A DNA stretch of 64,000 nucleotides from Bacteroidota bacterium (GCA_017860295.1 JAFNAS010000003.1:62001-126000); one strand, 5' to 3'; numbered from the stretch's first letter, positions 25,005 through 34,614 are shown. The notes: generated by a model from the letters alone, not told the origin. Made by a program: numbers and translations.

Positions 25005-25646
25005 TTAGTCGTCGTATTCTGTTGGGTCAAATCCGGTCAAAGCCTCCTTGCGTTCCACGCAGGTACCGCATTTTCCACAATGTTTTTCGCCTCCTTTGTA
25101 GCAGGAATATGTTTTGGTATAATCCAAGCCCATCTTTTGACCGATAAGGGCAATGTCACGTTTGGTAATATCGCAGTAAGGCGAAAGAATGCGGATGCCT
25201 GCTTCCGTTCCCTCTTTAGCAGCCGTAGTAAAAGCATCTATAAAGGAGCGACGGCAGTCAGGATAGATTGTATGATCTCCAAAATGGTTTCCGATCAGAA
25301 CAGCATCCAGGTCGTTGCTCTCGGCCAAACCCACGGCAATACTCAGCATGATACCGTTGCGGAAAGGAACGATGGTTTTCTTCATATTCTCGGCTGCATA
25401 ATGTCCTTCGGGAATTTCGCCGCCGTTTTGCAGCAGGTCACTTTTGAAATAGTCGTTCATAAATCCGAGGTGGATGACGATATGCCGGATCCCCAGCTCT
25501 TCACAATTGAGTTTGGCATACGCAATTTCACGGTCGTTGTGCTTCGATCCGTAATGAAACGATACAGCCAGACGGATGTCGTCTTTGTATTGATGTAGGA
25601 GTGTTGAACTGTCCAATCCTCCCGAATATACGATTAATGCGTTCAT
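25005..25646 (-). CDS. queC: 7-cyano-7-deazaguanine synthase
   Basis: 213 residues from the ATG at 25646 (MNALIVYSGGLDSST); the upstream in-frame extension has no family character. The ATP-pyrophosphatase loop SGGLDSST is at residues 8-15; GNHFGDHTIYPDCR and the C-terminal zinc site (CYKGGEKHCGKCGTC) are diagnostic of QueC, which converts 7-carboxy-7-deazaguanine to preQ0 in queuosine biosynthesis. Partner genes queD, queE and queF are not in the immediate surroundings. TauE/SafE follows in the same operon. Confidence 0.95.
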   Translation of the reverse strand: MNALIVYSGGLDSSTLLHQYKDDIRLAVSFHYGSKHNDREIAYAKLNCEELGIRHIVIHLGFMNDYFKSDLLQNGGEIPEGHYAAENMKKTIVPFRNGIMLSIAVGLAESNDLDAVLIGNHFGDHTIYPDCRRSFIDAFTTAAKEGTEAGIRILSPYCDITKRDIALIGQKMGLDYTKTYSCYKGGEKHCGKCGTCVERKEALTGFDPTEYDD

Positions 25647-25767
25647 TGTTAATGAAATAATTGAGGTAAAAGATGAGGGGTCGATACGGAAAAGCCGGAG
25701 CCGACTTTGGTTGTAAAGATACGAATCAAATTTCAACCTGCATGTATTTTGTGTTTTAAAAACAAAT

Positions 25768-25795
25768 AACGCCGTCTGCGAGCAGGCGGCGTTGG
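25768..25795 (-). terminator. Terminator downstream of asd
   Basis: AACGCCGTC / GGCGGCGTT stem; on the minus strand it is followed by ATTTGTTTTT. It separates asd from the queC operon. Confidence 0.75.
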
Positions 25796-25814
25796 ATATG
25801 GGAAAAAGGATGTC

Positions 25815-26825
25815 TTATTTTAGATCACCTTCTTTTATCAGATATTCTGCAATTTGAACGGCATTCAATGCTGCTCCTTTTTTGATCTGATCGCTAACGC
25901 ACCAAAAAGTGATTCCGTTTGGATTCGAAAGGTCTTTGCGGATACGACCCACGTAAACCGGGTCTTTGCCTGCAACAAAAAGAGGCATGGGATAATCTTT
26001 TTCTGTCGGGTTGTCCTGTACGACTATACCTTCGGTTTTTGACCATGCATCGCGAGCCTCTTCGACGGAGATCGGACGTTCAGTTTCGACCCATATAGCT
26101 TCGGAGTGAGCACGTAATGACGGAACTCTGACACAGGTAGCGCTGACTTCGGCATCAGAATGCATAATTTTCCGAGTTTCGTGGTACATTTTCATTTCTT
26201 CTTTTGTGTACCCATTCTCGGTAAAGACGTCTATATGTGGTATTACGTTGAAAGCTAGCTGGTGTACAAATTTCTTTACAGTGACAGTCTCATTGTTGAG
26301 AACTTCTTTCGATTGTTGTACGAGTTCGTCCATGGCGGCTGCGCCTGCACCGCTTGCAGCCTGATAAGTAGCTACCTGTACCCGTTTTATTTTGGAGATG
26401 TCGTTGAGGGTTTTCAACGCGACAACCATCTGGATGGTTGAACAGTTCGGATTGGCAATAATGCTCCGTGGACGAGATTTGGCATCGGCGGCATTCACTT
26501 CGGGAACTACCAATGGTACATCGTTGTCCATACGGAAAGCACTTGAATTGTCAATCATCACAGCTCCGAATTTGGTGATGGTTTCGGCATATTCTTTCGA
26601 GATTCCTGCACCTGCAGATGTGAAGGCAACATTTACACCCTTGAAGTCGTCATTGTGTTTTAACTCTTTGACAACAATCTGTTTACCCTTAAAGGTGTAC
26701 GAGGTTCCCGCACTGCGCGATGAGCCGAACAACAGTAGTTCGTCCATCGGAAAATCTCTCTCAGCAAGCACTTTCAGGAATTCTTGTCCCACGGCGCCGC
26801 TTGTGCCGACAATTGCTACTTTCAT
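25815..26825 (-). CDS. asd: Aspartate-semialdehyde dehydrogenase
   Basis: 336 residues. The NADP loop [15 protein letters not shown], the phosphate-binding SSRSAGT, and the active-site block NPNCSTIQ with Cys128 identify the enzyme; the HxxR-type catalytic region is in [16 protein letters not shown]. It reduces aspartyl phosphate to the semialdehyde, feeding lysine/diaminopimelate, threonine and methionine synthesis. It therefore works in the same pathway as dapF-dapL at 50-52 kb. A -7 element TAATTTTG lies on the minus strand at 26919-26912. Confidence 0.97.
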   Translation of the reverse strand: MKVAIVGTSGAVGQEFLKVLAERDFPMDELLLFGSSRSAGTSYTFKGKQIVVKELKHNDDFKGVNVAFTSAGAGISKEYAETITKFGAVMIDNSSAFRMDNDVPLVVPEVNAADAKSRPRSIIANPNCSTIQMVVALKTLNDISKIKRVQVATYQAASGAGAAAMDELVQQSKEVLNNETVTVKKFVHQLAFNVIPHIDVFTENGYTKEEMKMYHETRKIMHSDAEVSATCVRVPSLRAHSEAIWVETERPISVEEARDAWSKTEGIVVQDNPTEKDYPMPLFVAGKDPVYVGRIRKDLSNPNGITFWCVSDQIKKGAALNAVQIAEYLIKEGDLK

Positions 26826-26947
26826 TTTTCTACTAAAAAATTGAAAAATTAAAAATTTGTTGTACTTTTATTTCGGGCTCATTTTGTGTTTATACAACCC
26901 GAAAATCGGTACAAAATTACGCTATTTTACTCAAATAACAGAGTCTT

Positions 26948-29524
26948 ATGCGAAAGATTATTACTTTTTCACTACTTTGGCTTACGGTTTATTCGTTCGG
27001 ACAGTATGCCGATAATTTTATGGACGGTGATTTTACCGGTAACCCTGCCTGGTCGGGCAATACGGATAAATTTGTCGTCAATGGGTCAAAACAATTGCAA
27101 TTGTCGGCTCCGGAGGTAACCTCAATGGCTTATCTTTCTACTCCGTCCAAAGCAATTGATAGTGCTTCCTGGCAGTTTTATATGAATGCCGGTTTGTTGT
27201 TGACCAGTGGCAATTATGTGAATTTTTATCTTGTTTCAAACAGTGCGGATCTATCCGGCGGCTTGAATGGCTATTATGTGATGGTGGGTAACACCAACAA
27301 AGAAGTGGCTCTTTACCGGCAGTCCGGAACCACCAAAACAAGGTTGGTGGCAGGTATCTCCAAACGACTCCCGATAGCGGGAAGTGCTACCGAACTGAAT
27401 GTAAAAGTAACACGGGATGCATCCGGTACATGGTCACTTTATTCAAAGTTGTCATCCGAATTCGATTTTGAACTGGAAGGAACGGTGACTGATGCCACCT
27501 TCAATAAAAGTACCTATTCCGGTATTTTGTGCAACTACTCTTCCTCGAATAGCGCGAACTATATCTTTGACGATTTTATCGTAACAGGCAGTGCAATAAT
27601 CGATACGGTGCCTCCGGCTATTGTATCGCATGGACTTATAGGTAATAAAAAACTTGTCGTGACATTTTCCGAACCGATAAACTTATCCGGAGCTTCTATC
27701 TCTGTTCCTGCTGAGTTGAAAAATTTTACGCGTAAAGTGTCCGGTAATACACTCGAGTTTTCGTTTGACTCTTCGTTCCCCAATCATCAAGCGTTTGTGG
27801 TGACGCTTGATGGTGTTGCCGATCTTGAGGGAAACCATTTACCTAAGAGCAATTTATCATTTGTTTATCATCCGACTGCGTTTGGTGATCTGATTTTTAA
27901 TGAGATTATGTGTGATCCGTATCCAACTGTCGGACTGCCCGATGAGGAGTATGTGGAACTGTATAACCGGCAAGATTTTCCAATCGAACTTTCGGGTTGG
28001 ACGTTGTATTACGGTTCAAAACCGTATGCAATTTCGGAAGGGAAAATTCCGGCAAAGGGTTATCTGTTGCTTTGCGCTCCGGGGGCAATGATCACGCTGT
28101 CTGGTTTTGGCTCTGTAGCGACAATGCTGCGTTTTCCGCCCTTATCGTCTACCGGGCAGTTGCTTTACCTGACCAATGAAAAAGATTCGTTGATTGCGTT
28201 TGTAAATTATAGCAGCGACTGGTATAAAGATAAAAGCAAGGCATCGGGTGGGTGGTCGTTGGAATGCATCGATAATGATAACTTCAGTGGGTCTGATTTG
28301 AATTGGATAGCATCATGCGATGTATCGGGAGGAACGCCGGGCAGAAAAAATGCTTCAGTGGCAATTGTCAATGATGTCGTAATTCCTCACATATCTGTTG
28401 TCTCATTAGCTGCTCCAGATACGTTGTTGTTGCAGTTTAATAAATCGATGATACTGAATGATTTGTCTGATATGTCTCACTATCGGGTAGAAGGTCTGTC
28501 GGATATTCGATTGGCAAGTATGGATTTTCCGCAGGGGAGATGGGTGAAGCTGGTGCTGTCTCCTGTCCCTCGGCATGGCATTTTATATCGGATGAATGCG
28601 TCGGAATTGCGGGATGTAAATGGTGATTGGTTGAATGAAGTAATTTCGTTTGGAGTATCTGATAGTTGCGAATACAACGATGTTGTTTTAAACGAAATAT
28701 TGGCTCATCCGAAAGAGGAGGGAGCTCCCTTTGTGGAACTGTATAATCGATCGCAGAAGATTATTGAACTGAATACTTTGTTTTTGAACAGACGAAAACC
28801 AAGCGGAGAGCTTGATGATGCCTGCCCGATATCGATGATGGGCGAGCAGCTGTTTCCCGGAGAGTATCAGGTGCTGACAACATCGCAAAAAGGAGTATGC
28901 GTTTTTTATACCTGCAAAGGCGATGGCAAATGGATCGAAATGAGTAATTTTGTGCCGCTTTCCGATGCATCGGGTAATGTGCTGTTGGTGAACCGAACCG
29001 GAGCGGTGATCGATTCCGTGAGTTATGACGAAAAACAACATGAAGTGATGATTCAAGATCCTGCCGGAGTCTCTTTCGAGCGGGTGAATCCCGATTGGGC
29101 AAGCGATAATCCGGATAATTGGCATTCATGTGCTTCCGATGCCGGGTATGCCACTCCGGGCTACAAGAATTCCCAGTTCAGGCAGACGTTGGAGAGAGAA
29201 TCTGCTGCCAAATATTTTTGGATTGAGAACGAATCGTTTACTCCCGATAATGATGGGGTAGATGATGCATTGCCGATTCGTTATAAAATGCCGGAAAATG
29301 GTTACTTGGCAACCGTGACCATCTACGATGCTGTGGGACGGCGTGTCAGACAGGTCGCGAATAATGCAGTGTTGGGAGCGGAAGGTACATTGGCATGGAA
29401 CGGGCTGTCTGATTCTGGAAAGCTTGCAAACATTGGGGTGTATGTGATTTATATTGATGCGGTACAGCCGATTAAAGGTAAACGGGAACGGGCGAAGATT
29501 GCCTGTGTGGTTGCAACTAAATGA
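26948..29524 (+). CDS. Large secreted protein with two lamin-tail-like domains and a CHU_C/T9SS-type C-terminus
   Basis: 858 residues. A signal peptide ends near YSFGQ (residue 19). The first ~200 residues look like a concanavalin-like or adhesin sandwich. Two lamin-tail domains follow: DLIFNEIMCDPYPTVGLPDEEYVELYNR with ELSGWTLYYG (about residues 315-420) and DVVLNEILAHPKEEGAPFVELYNRS (about 575-680), separated by Ig-like segments. The C-terminus ENESFTPDNDGVDDALPIRYKM and GTLAWNGLSDSGKLANIGVYVIYIDA resembles the FlgD/CHU_C-type domain common at the end of gliding- and T9SS-exported proteins. A cell-surface role is likely; no catalytic motif is seen. Confidence 0.8.
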   Translation: MRKIITFSLLWLTVYSFGQYADNFMDGDFTGNPAWSGNTDKFVVNGSKQLQLSAPEVTSMAYLSTPSKAIDSASWQFYMNAGLLLTSGNYVNFYLVSNSADLSGGLNGYYVMVGNTNKEVALYRQSGTTKTRLVAGISKRLPIAGSATELNVKVTRDASGTWSLYSKLSSEFDFELEGTVTDATFNKSTYSGILCNYSSSNSANYIFDDFIVTGSAIIDTVPPAIVSHGLIGNKKLVVTFSEPINLSGASISVPAELKNFTRKVSGNTLEFSFDSSFPNHQAFVVTLDGVADLEGNHLPKSNLSFVYHPTAFGDLIFNEIMCDPYPTVGLPDEEYVELYNRQDFPIELSGWTLYYGSKPYAISEGKIPAKGYLLLCAPGAMITLSGFGSVATMLRFPPLSSTGQLLYLTNEKDSLIAFVNYSSDWYKDKSKASGGWSLECIDNDNFSGSDLNWIASCDVSGGTPGRKNASVAIVNDVVIPHISVVSLAAPDTLLLQFNKSMILNDLSDMSHYRVEGLSDIRLASMDFPQGRWVKLVLSPVPRHGILYRMNASELRDVNGDWLNEVISFGVSDSCEYNDVVLNEILAHPKEEGAPFVELYNRSQKIIELNTLFLNRRKPSGELDDACPISMMGEQLFPGEYQVLTTSQKGVCVFYTCKGDGKWIEMSNFVPLSDASGNVLLVNRTGAVIDSVSYDEKQHEVMIQDPAGVSFERVNPDWASDNPDNWHSCASDAGYATPGYKNSQFRQTLERESAAKYFWIENESFTPDNDGVDDALPIRYKMPENGYLATVTIYDAVGRRVRQVANNAVLGAEGTLAWNGLSDSGKLANIGVYVIYIDAVQPIKGKRERAKIACVVATK

Positions 29525-29547
29525 TGATCTTAATTTGAAGTGTCAGG

Positions 29548-31125
29548 ATGAAGATTTCTGTTGTTTTGTTAATTGTATGTGGCATGTTATGTGGGTGTGC
29601 GTCTGTTACTCGTTATAACTCGCATCTTAATGATGTTCGAAGTGTGGAATCTTTGCGATCGGATGTAGATTATGTTCATCGCAAGCTGGAGCGATTGCAT
29701 CCGTCACTTTACCGGTACATCAGCAAAGAGGAACTCGACAGAAAATTTGACAGTCTGAAGCTTGCCATTACATCTCCGATGACTGGTCGCGATTTCTTTT
29801 TTCACCTTAGCCCGGTTGTGGCTTCTGTCAGGCAAGGACATACGCGCCTCTTTCCGCCGACACGCCGGTTGACGAAAAAAGAGGAAGAGAAGGTTTGCCG
29901 TTACGGCACATCTCCATTGGCACATCTTCACCTTGGTTGGTTTGATCGTCATCTTTTTCTTACTCAAAAAGTAGCCACCGATTCAATCTTGAAGCCGGGG
30001 ACGGAGATTTTGTCTATGGATAGTATCACACCCCAGCAACTTTTTGCCAAATACGAGCCGACATTTGCTTCTGATGGGTTTAATCTCACTTTTCACGACA
30101 GGGTTTTCAATAAGAAATTTGCTTCGTATTTTTATTTTGAAAAAGGGATGAGGGATAGTGTTGCTTGCAAGGTAAACTATAAAGGTGATGAACGATTGGT
30201 CTGGTTGAAGCAGCCTGAATTGTATTCAAAGAAAAATTTGGAAAAGCCTCTGCGTACAACCGAAACGGAAAAATTGAAAAGAAGAGGCCTTGAAAAGATG
30301 AAAAAAATACAGGGATATGATGCTTTGAGTAAGACGTTTAGTAAAAATTTTAGATACGAAAATCCGGATAGTAGTGTGGTGGTGTTTACTATCAGAGATT
30401 TTGTGAGAGGAAAATACAAACGGTTTTATGCAGATAGTTTTAGTAAGATTGACTCGCAAAAAACCAAAGCACTCATTATTGATTTGCGCGATAATACCGG
30501 TGGCAATTTGTCAGATATTCAGTGTCTTTATTCGTATCTGACGGAAACTGATTTTCATTTTGTCAAACCGGCTTTGGTGACTTCCAAAACCAGTTTGTGG
30601 CATGATGACTATTTTAAGGTGCAATCACCGGCGCAATTTTCGTTACGGATTTTGGGAACTCCCGGTTGGATGCTTTATAATTCGTTGACGAGCCTGATTA
30701 CTCATAAAAAAGATGATCATTATTATTTTTACTATCCCCCAATTTGGAAGAAACATCCCCAAATAAATCGGTTTAGAGGTAAGGTTTATGTCCTGATTAA
30801 TGGCTGTAGCTTTTCGGCTTCTTCCATTATTTCGGCAAATCTGAAAGGATCGGGACGAGCTGTTTTTGTGGGAGAAGAGACGGGTGGTGCTTATAACGGT
30901 TGTGTGGCAGGTGAAATGCCTTCGTTTACATTACCCGGGAGTAAACTGAAGCTCTCTTTCGGGTTGCTTGAGGTAGCAACGCCGTATAGTTGTTCTCCTG
31001 ATGGAAGAGGTATTATGCCGGATGTTCGAATCGTTCCAACACTTAACGATAAACTAAAAGGGATTGACCCCGAATTGCAATGGGTCCTCGATGATGTATG
31101 TGGCAAACATGTAAAGTCGAAATGA
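29548..31125 (+). CDS. S41-family peptidase-like lipoprotein
   Basis: 525 residues with lipobox GMLCGC near residue 17, so an envelope lipoprotein. After an N-terminal helical domain (YVHRKLERLHPSLYRYISKEEL, common in bacterial S41 proteins) the C-terminal half holds the protease core: ALIIDLRDNTGGNLSDI, VLINGCSFSASSIISANLKG with the catalytic Ser region, VGEETGGAYNG and YSCSPDGRGIMPDV. It would cleave unfolded or C-terminal peptides in the periplasm or act on an unknown substrate. It starts 23 bp after the lamin-tail protein gene on the same strand, so co-transcription is likely. Confidence 0.85.
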   Translation: MKISVVLLIVCGMLCGCASVTRYNSHLNDVRSVESLRSDVDYVHRKLERLHPSLYRYISKEELDRKFDSLKLAITSPMTGRDFFFHLSPVVASVRQGHTRLFPPTRRLTKKEEEKVCRYGTSPLAHLHLGWFDRHLFLTQKVATDSILKPGTEILSMDSITPQQLFAKYEPTFASDGFNLTFHDRVFNKKFASYFYFEKGMRDSVACKVNYKGDERLVWLKQPELYSKKNLEKPLRTTETEKLKRRGLEKMKKIQGYDALSKTFSKNFRYENPDSSVVVFTIRDFVRGKYKRFYADSFSKIDSQKTKALIIDLRDNTGGNLSDIQCLYSYLTETDFHFVKPALVTSKTSLWHDDYFKVQSPAQFSLRILGTPGWMLYNSLTSLITHKKDDHYYFYYPPIWKKHPQINRFRGKVYVLINGCSFSASSIISANLKGSGRAVFVGEETGGAYNGCVAGEMPSFTLPGSKLKLSFGLLEVATPYSCSPDGRGIMPDVRIVPTLNDKLKGIDPELQWVLDDVCGKHVKSK

Positions 31126-31188
31126 ATAAAAATTTTAAATAATTATGTTTGTGGTTGAAAGACTAAGACTTAAATGTTTATAGACTGA

Positions 31189-31737
31189 ATGACTTTTACG
31201 GCAATAGATTTTGAAACGGCACATGCCCAGTTTCCTTGTGAGATAGGTCTTTGCCGGGTAGAAGGCGGTGAAATAATCGAGGTGATGTCGCGTCTTATTA
31301 AACCCGCCTGTTTTCCTTATATGAACCCTTGGTGTCAGAAGGTACATGGCATTGCACCGTCCGAACTACAGTCGGAGAATACTTTCGAAGAGATATGGGG
31401 CGAACTGCGCCCCTGGCTGGAAGATACCGTTTTAGTAGCGCATAATGCGGCTTTCGATATGAATGTGTTGCGCTCTTCGTTGCGCCATTACGATCTGGCG
31501 ACTCCTCACAGCGATTATCTCTGCTCTGTTTCGTTGTCCAGAAAAATATGGAAAGGGCTACCATCCTACAAATTGAACAGTTTATGTGACATGTTTGATA
31601 TCCGGTTCCGGCATCACAGAGCAGGAGCAGATGCGGAAGCATGTGCCAAACTCGTTTTGAAAGCCGGCGATGATATGGGTGCTCCCTCGTTGGAGAACTT
31701 ACTTGCCCTAACGGGGGTAAAACTGAAGCGTTTGTAA
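31189..31737 (+). CDS. DnaQ-like DEDDh 3'-5' exonuclease
   Basis: 182 residues. All five acidic/His residues of the DEDDh class are in place: Asp7 and Glu9 (AIDFET), Asp90 (HNAAFDMNVL), His143 and Asp148 (HHRAGADAEA). It is a single-domain exonuclease resembling the epsilon proofreading subunit or RNase T-like enzymes, without polymerase-binding extension, and could trim RNA or DNA 3' ends. It follows the S41 gene after 63 bp and is followed by a gene-poor 580-bp stretch. Confidence 0.88.
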   Translation: MTFTAIDFETAHAQFPCEIGLCRVEGGEIIEVMSRLIKPACFPYMNPWCQKVHGIAPSELQSENTFEEIWGELRPWLEDTVLVAHNAAFDMNVLRSSLRHYDLATPHSDYLCSVSLSRKIWKGLPSYKLNSLCDMFDIRFRHHRAGADAEACAKLVLKAGDDMGAPSLENLLALTGVKLKRL

Positions 31738-31807
31738 TTTTATCCGATAAACGGAAAGTTTGAACGGTAGATCGTTCTTTGGTTTTGAGAGGTGAAGAAT
31801 AGCGACT

Positions 31808-31848
31808 AGTAGGCGGTAGTTACAAGGCGACATCCCGTCGCCTTGTAG
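31808..31848. repeat. GTAG-type repeat fused to a perfect 11-bp hairpin
   Basis: AGTAGGCGGTAGTTA at 31808-31822 matches the repeat after etfA (AGTAGCCGGTAGTTA) with one difference. It runs into a perfect stem TACAAGGCGAC / GTCGCCTTGTA with a 5-nt loop (31821-31847). No T-run follows, so it is a repeat-type palindrome rather than a clear terminator. Confidence 0.5.
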
Positions 31849-31884
31849 CCTAAAAAGTGAATAATTGAGAAAAATAATGAGATG

Positions 31885-32076
31885 CTATGCACCCTCATTA
31901 GCGTTTATGTCTTTTAATAGGCTGAGAATAAATATGCCGTTGTAATTTGGTAGAATTATATAGTGTTTTCCCATCTCATCAGTCGGGAAAATATGTTCGG
32001 CACAAAAGTTGTAAAGACGCACTATATTGCTAAAAAAGTGCTGTTTTACTAGTTGGTTAGTATAAATATGCAACAA
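31885..32076 (-). CDS. Doubtful small hypothetical reading frame
   Basis: 63 codons beginning with TTG. No family is recognised. In its favour, a -7 element TACCTTTG lies on the minus strand at 32147-32140, about 64 bp upstream, so the region may be transcribed. Against it, there is no ATG before codon 36 and the composition is unremarkable. It may be a non-coding transcript or decay product. Confidence 0.15.
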   Translation of the reverse strand: MLHIYTNQLVKQHFFSNIVRLYNFCAEHIFPTDEMGKHYIILPNYNGIFILSLLKDINANEGA

Positions 32077-32261
32077 TCAGACGTTCATCGAAATAGGAGA
32101 GAATGATGTGTCTATGTGTATCGCGCGCTATTAATTTGACAAAGGTAAAAATAATAAGTAGATAAAAGGATATAAATTCGGTGGAAATTGATAAGGATTT
32201 GAATTAATTAAGCTTGTTTGCTTATAAATATTTGTTTTATATGCAAGTATAGTATCAATTT

Positions 32262-32303
32262 ATAAGAAAAGCCGTTCTTTGTACAAAGAACGGCTTTTCT
32301 TAT
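32262..32303. terminator. 42-bp perfect palindrome acting as terminator of serS
   Basis: Twenty-one bases from 32262 are the exact reverse complement of the following twenty-one (centre TTTGT/ACAAA), with no loop bases excluded. It begins 16 bp past the serS stop on the minus strand and ends in T-rich sequence on both strands, so it should work bidirectionally. The rest of 31849-32261 shows no gene beyond the doubtful frame at 31885. Confidence 0.8.
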
Positions 32304-32319
32304 CTCTATTTCGGTTCGA

Positions 32320-33588
32320 TTAAATCATGTCGAAGCCGGTATAAGGAACCAATGCCTTGGGGATGCGAATGCCATCGGCGGTTTGGTTGTTCTCGAGCAA
32401 AGCTGCTACAATACGTGGCAGAGCCAGTGCGCTACCGTTTAGTGTATGGCAGAGCTGTGTTTTTTTGTCATTTCCTTTGTAGCGACATTTCAGACGATTG
32501 GCCTGGTAGTTTTCAAAGTTAGATACAGAGCTCACCTCCAGCCAGCGTTTCTGTGCGGCAGAGAATACTTCAAAGTCGAAAGTGATGGCTGAGGTAAAAC
32601 TCATATCGCCACCGCAGAGACGAAGGATACGCCAGGGCAACTCCAGCTTGTCGACCAATGTTTGCACATAAGCGACCATCTCTTTGAGCGATTCGTAAGA
32701 GTGTTCCGGAGTGTCGATACGGACGATTTCTACCTTGTCGAATTGATGCAAACGGTTGAGGCCGCGTACATCCTTGCCGTACGAACCGGCTTCGCGACGG
32801 AAGCAGGCTGAATAGGCGCAATTTTTAATAGGGAGTTCGCTTTCCTGCAAAATTACATCGCGATAAATATTGGTAACAGGAACTTCGGCCGTAGGTATCA
32901 GATAGAGATCATCCAGGTTGGCATGATACATTTGTCCTTCCTTGTCGGGTAGCTGGCCGGTGCCGTAACCCGAAGCCTGATTTACTACGTACGGTGGTTG
33001 TATTTCCAGATAACCGGCCTCGCGTGCATTGTCGAGGAAAAAGTTGATAAGGGCGCGTTGCAAACGGGCACCTTTGCCCTTGTAAACCGGGAATCCGGCT
33101 CCGGTAATTTTTACACCCAGTTCAAAATCGATCAGATCGTATTTTTTAGCCAGCTCCCAGTGAGGAAGAGCATCTTCGGCTAATTCGGGCACTACGCCTC
33201 CCGTTTTTTCTACTATATTATCTTCTGCTACGCGTCCTTCAGGCACCGATTCGTGAGGAAGATTCGGGATGGTCACCAAAATATCGACCAGATGTTTTTC
33301 GAGGGCATCCAGTTCGGTCGATTGAGCTTTGATTGCTTCTTTCAGTTCAGCAGTTTTGGCTTTGGCTTCTGCTGCTTCCGCTTGTTTACCCTGTTTGAAA
33401 AGGTCTCCAATTGCCTTCGACAGACTATTCATCTCTGCCGAGTTGGCATCCAGCGATGCCTGAACACTACGACGTTTTGTATCCAGTTCTACTACTTGTC
33501 CGATCAATTCGGTCCCATCGAAGTGTTTTTTTGCCAACCGGCGAATCACCTCGTCTTTGTTTTCGGTGATGAATTTTAGCGTTAACAT
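32320..33588 (-). CDS. serS: Seryl-tRNA synthetase
   Basis: 422 residues. N-terminal long antiparallel coiled coil (about residues 25-105: KRRSVQASLDANSAEMN, KAKTAELKEAIKAQS) that grips the tRNA-Ser long arm, followed by a class II catalytic core with motif 2 (CFRREAGSYGKDVRGLNRLHQF) and motif 3 (LNGSALALPRIVAALLENNQ). TAEVPVTN is the serine-adenylate loop. It charges tRNA-Ser and tRNA-Sec. A minus-strand -7 element TACCTTTG is at 33659-33652 and a strong palindromic terminator follows. Confidence 0.97.
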   Translation of the reverse strand: MLTLKFITENKDEVIRRLAKKHFDGTELIGQVVELDTKRRSVQASLDANSAEMNSLSKAIGDLFKQGKQAEAAEAKAKTAELKEAIKAQSTELDALEKHLVDILVTIPNLPHESVPEGRVAEDNIVEKTGGVVPELAEDALPHWELAKKYDLIDFELGVKITGAGFPVYKGKGARLQRALINFFLDNAREAGYLEIQPPYVVNQASGYGTGQLPDKEGQMYHANLDDLYLIPTAEVPVTNIYRDVILQESELPIKNCAYSACFRREAGSYGKDVRGLNRLHQFDKVEIVRIDTPEHSYESLKEMVAYVQTLVDKLELPWRILRLCGGDMSFTSAITFDFEVFSAAQKRWLEVSSVSNFENYQANRLKCRYKGNDKKTQLCHTLNGSALALPRIVAALLENNQTADGIRIPKALVPYTGFDMI

Positions 33589-33734
33589 GTTGTATATTTA
33601 CAATTTACGATTTACAGTTGAAATGTTCTGTCTCTGTGTTACAGATGAAAGCAAAGGTACGATTTATCCGGCATTTATTGAAATCCATTTTCGCCGCTTT
33701 TGTGTCAATCCTCGCGCGAAAAGAGCATACAAAA

Positions 33735-33767
33735 AAACCTCCCGCGTTCCACAGAACGGAGAGGTTT
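33735..33767 (-). terminator. Terminator of the rplU-rpmA operon
   Basis: AAACCTC...CGTTC / GAACG...GAGGTTT stem with a CACA loop, 25 bp past the rpmA stop; on the minus strand it runs into TTTTTTG. Confidence 0.75.
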
Positions 33768-33791
33768 CCTGTTATTTTGAGATGCCTGAGC

Positions 33792-34055
33792 TTACGCCTC
33801 AGCAACCGGTTCTACAGATACGAACGATTTGTTGTTTTTCTTTTTGCGGAAAACAACTTTGCCTGTAACCAAAGCAAACAGTGTGTGGTCTTTGCCCAGA
33901 CCTACGTTTTCGCCGGGGTTGTGAACAGTGCCACGTTGACGAACGATGATGTTGCCTGCCTTAGCAAACTGGCCACCAAAAATCTTCACACCAAGTCGTT
34001 TACTTTCGGACTCGCGGCCGTTTTTCGAACTACCGACTCCTTTTTTATGTGCCAT
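33792..34055 (-). CDS. rpmA: 50S ribosomal protein L27
   Basis: 87 residues beginning [24 protein letters not shown] with the family core [17 protein letters not shown]. The N-terminus is the short Ala-His-Lys-Lys form whose tail reaches the peptidyl-transferase centre; no Firmicutes-type cleavable extension. It lies 20 bp downstream of rplU in the conserved L21-L27 operon. Confidence 0.98.
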   Translation of the reverse strand: MAHKKGVGSSKNGRESESKRLGVKIFGGQFAKAGNIIVRQRGTVHNPGENVGLGKDHTLFALVTGKVVFRKKKNNKSFVSVEPVAEA

Positions 34056-34075
34056 TATTGTTAAGTTTTAAGAGT

Positions 34076-34390
34076 TTACGCTACGATTTCTTTAATAAAC
34101 AGTTCAGTAAAGTACTGACGGTGACCATTCATTTTCTGATAGTCATTTTTTCTTTTTTTCTTGAAGACAAGAACTTTGTCGCCTTTTACGTGCCCTTTTA
34201 CTTCGGCTACGACTTTAGCTCCTTCAACAACAGGAGCGCCAACGGTGATAGCACCCTCTTTGTCTACCAATAATACTTTTTCAAATTCGATCTGCGAGCC
34301 TGCTTCGGCTTCCTGCATACGATGGATAAACAGTTTCTGTCCGGCTTCCACCTTGAACTGTTGTCCTAAAATTTCAACAATTGCGTACAT
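34076..34390 (-). CDS. rplU: 50S ribosomal protein L21
   Basis: 104 residues. [25 protein letters not shown] and the C-terminal [21 protein letters not shown] are diagnostic of L21, which binds 23S rRNA. First gene of the rplU-rpmA operon, with a textbook promoter at 34485-34516 and a leader of about 90 nt that could hold an autoregulatory structure. Confidence 0.98.
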   Translation of the reverse strand: MYAIVEILGQQFKVEAGQKLFIHRMQEAEAGSQIEFEKVLLVDKEGAITVGAPVVEGAKVVAEVKGHVKGDKVLVFKKKRKNDYQKMNGHRQYFTELFIKEIVA

Positions 34391-34484
34391 GTAATAAATT
34401 GTTTTTCAATTACATCCGGGAGGTGAGATGCGGCATCCCTGCAACAGTGCTACTTGATAAAGACCCCATCGGAAAATCAGGATG

Positions 34485-34516
34485 CAAAAGTAATCATTTT
34501 TTTCTTTCAAACCAAA
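34485..34516 (-). promoter_or_regulatory. rplU-rpmA promoter (TTTG-N20-TACTTTTG)
   Basis: Minus strand TTTG (34516-34513), exact 20-bp spacer, TACTTTTG (34492-34485). The resulting leader includes a GC-rich stretch around 34420-34445. Confidence 0.8.
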
Positions 34517-34606
34517 GAGTTGGATAATTTTTTATTGATACTTTCTTCTTTGATAATGAGGGCTAAACATCGCCCGCTTTTCCTTTAATAAGTCGGGAAA
34601 AGTCGT

Positions 34607-34614
34607 TACCTTTG
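34607..34614 (+). promoter_or_regulatory. -7 element for the DUF1015 gene
   Basis: TACCTTTG matches TAnnTTTG, 35 bp before the start codon; a TTTA at 34584-34587 gives a 19-bp spacer and may be a weak -33. Confidence 0.5.
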
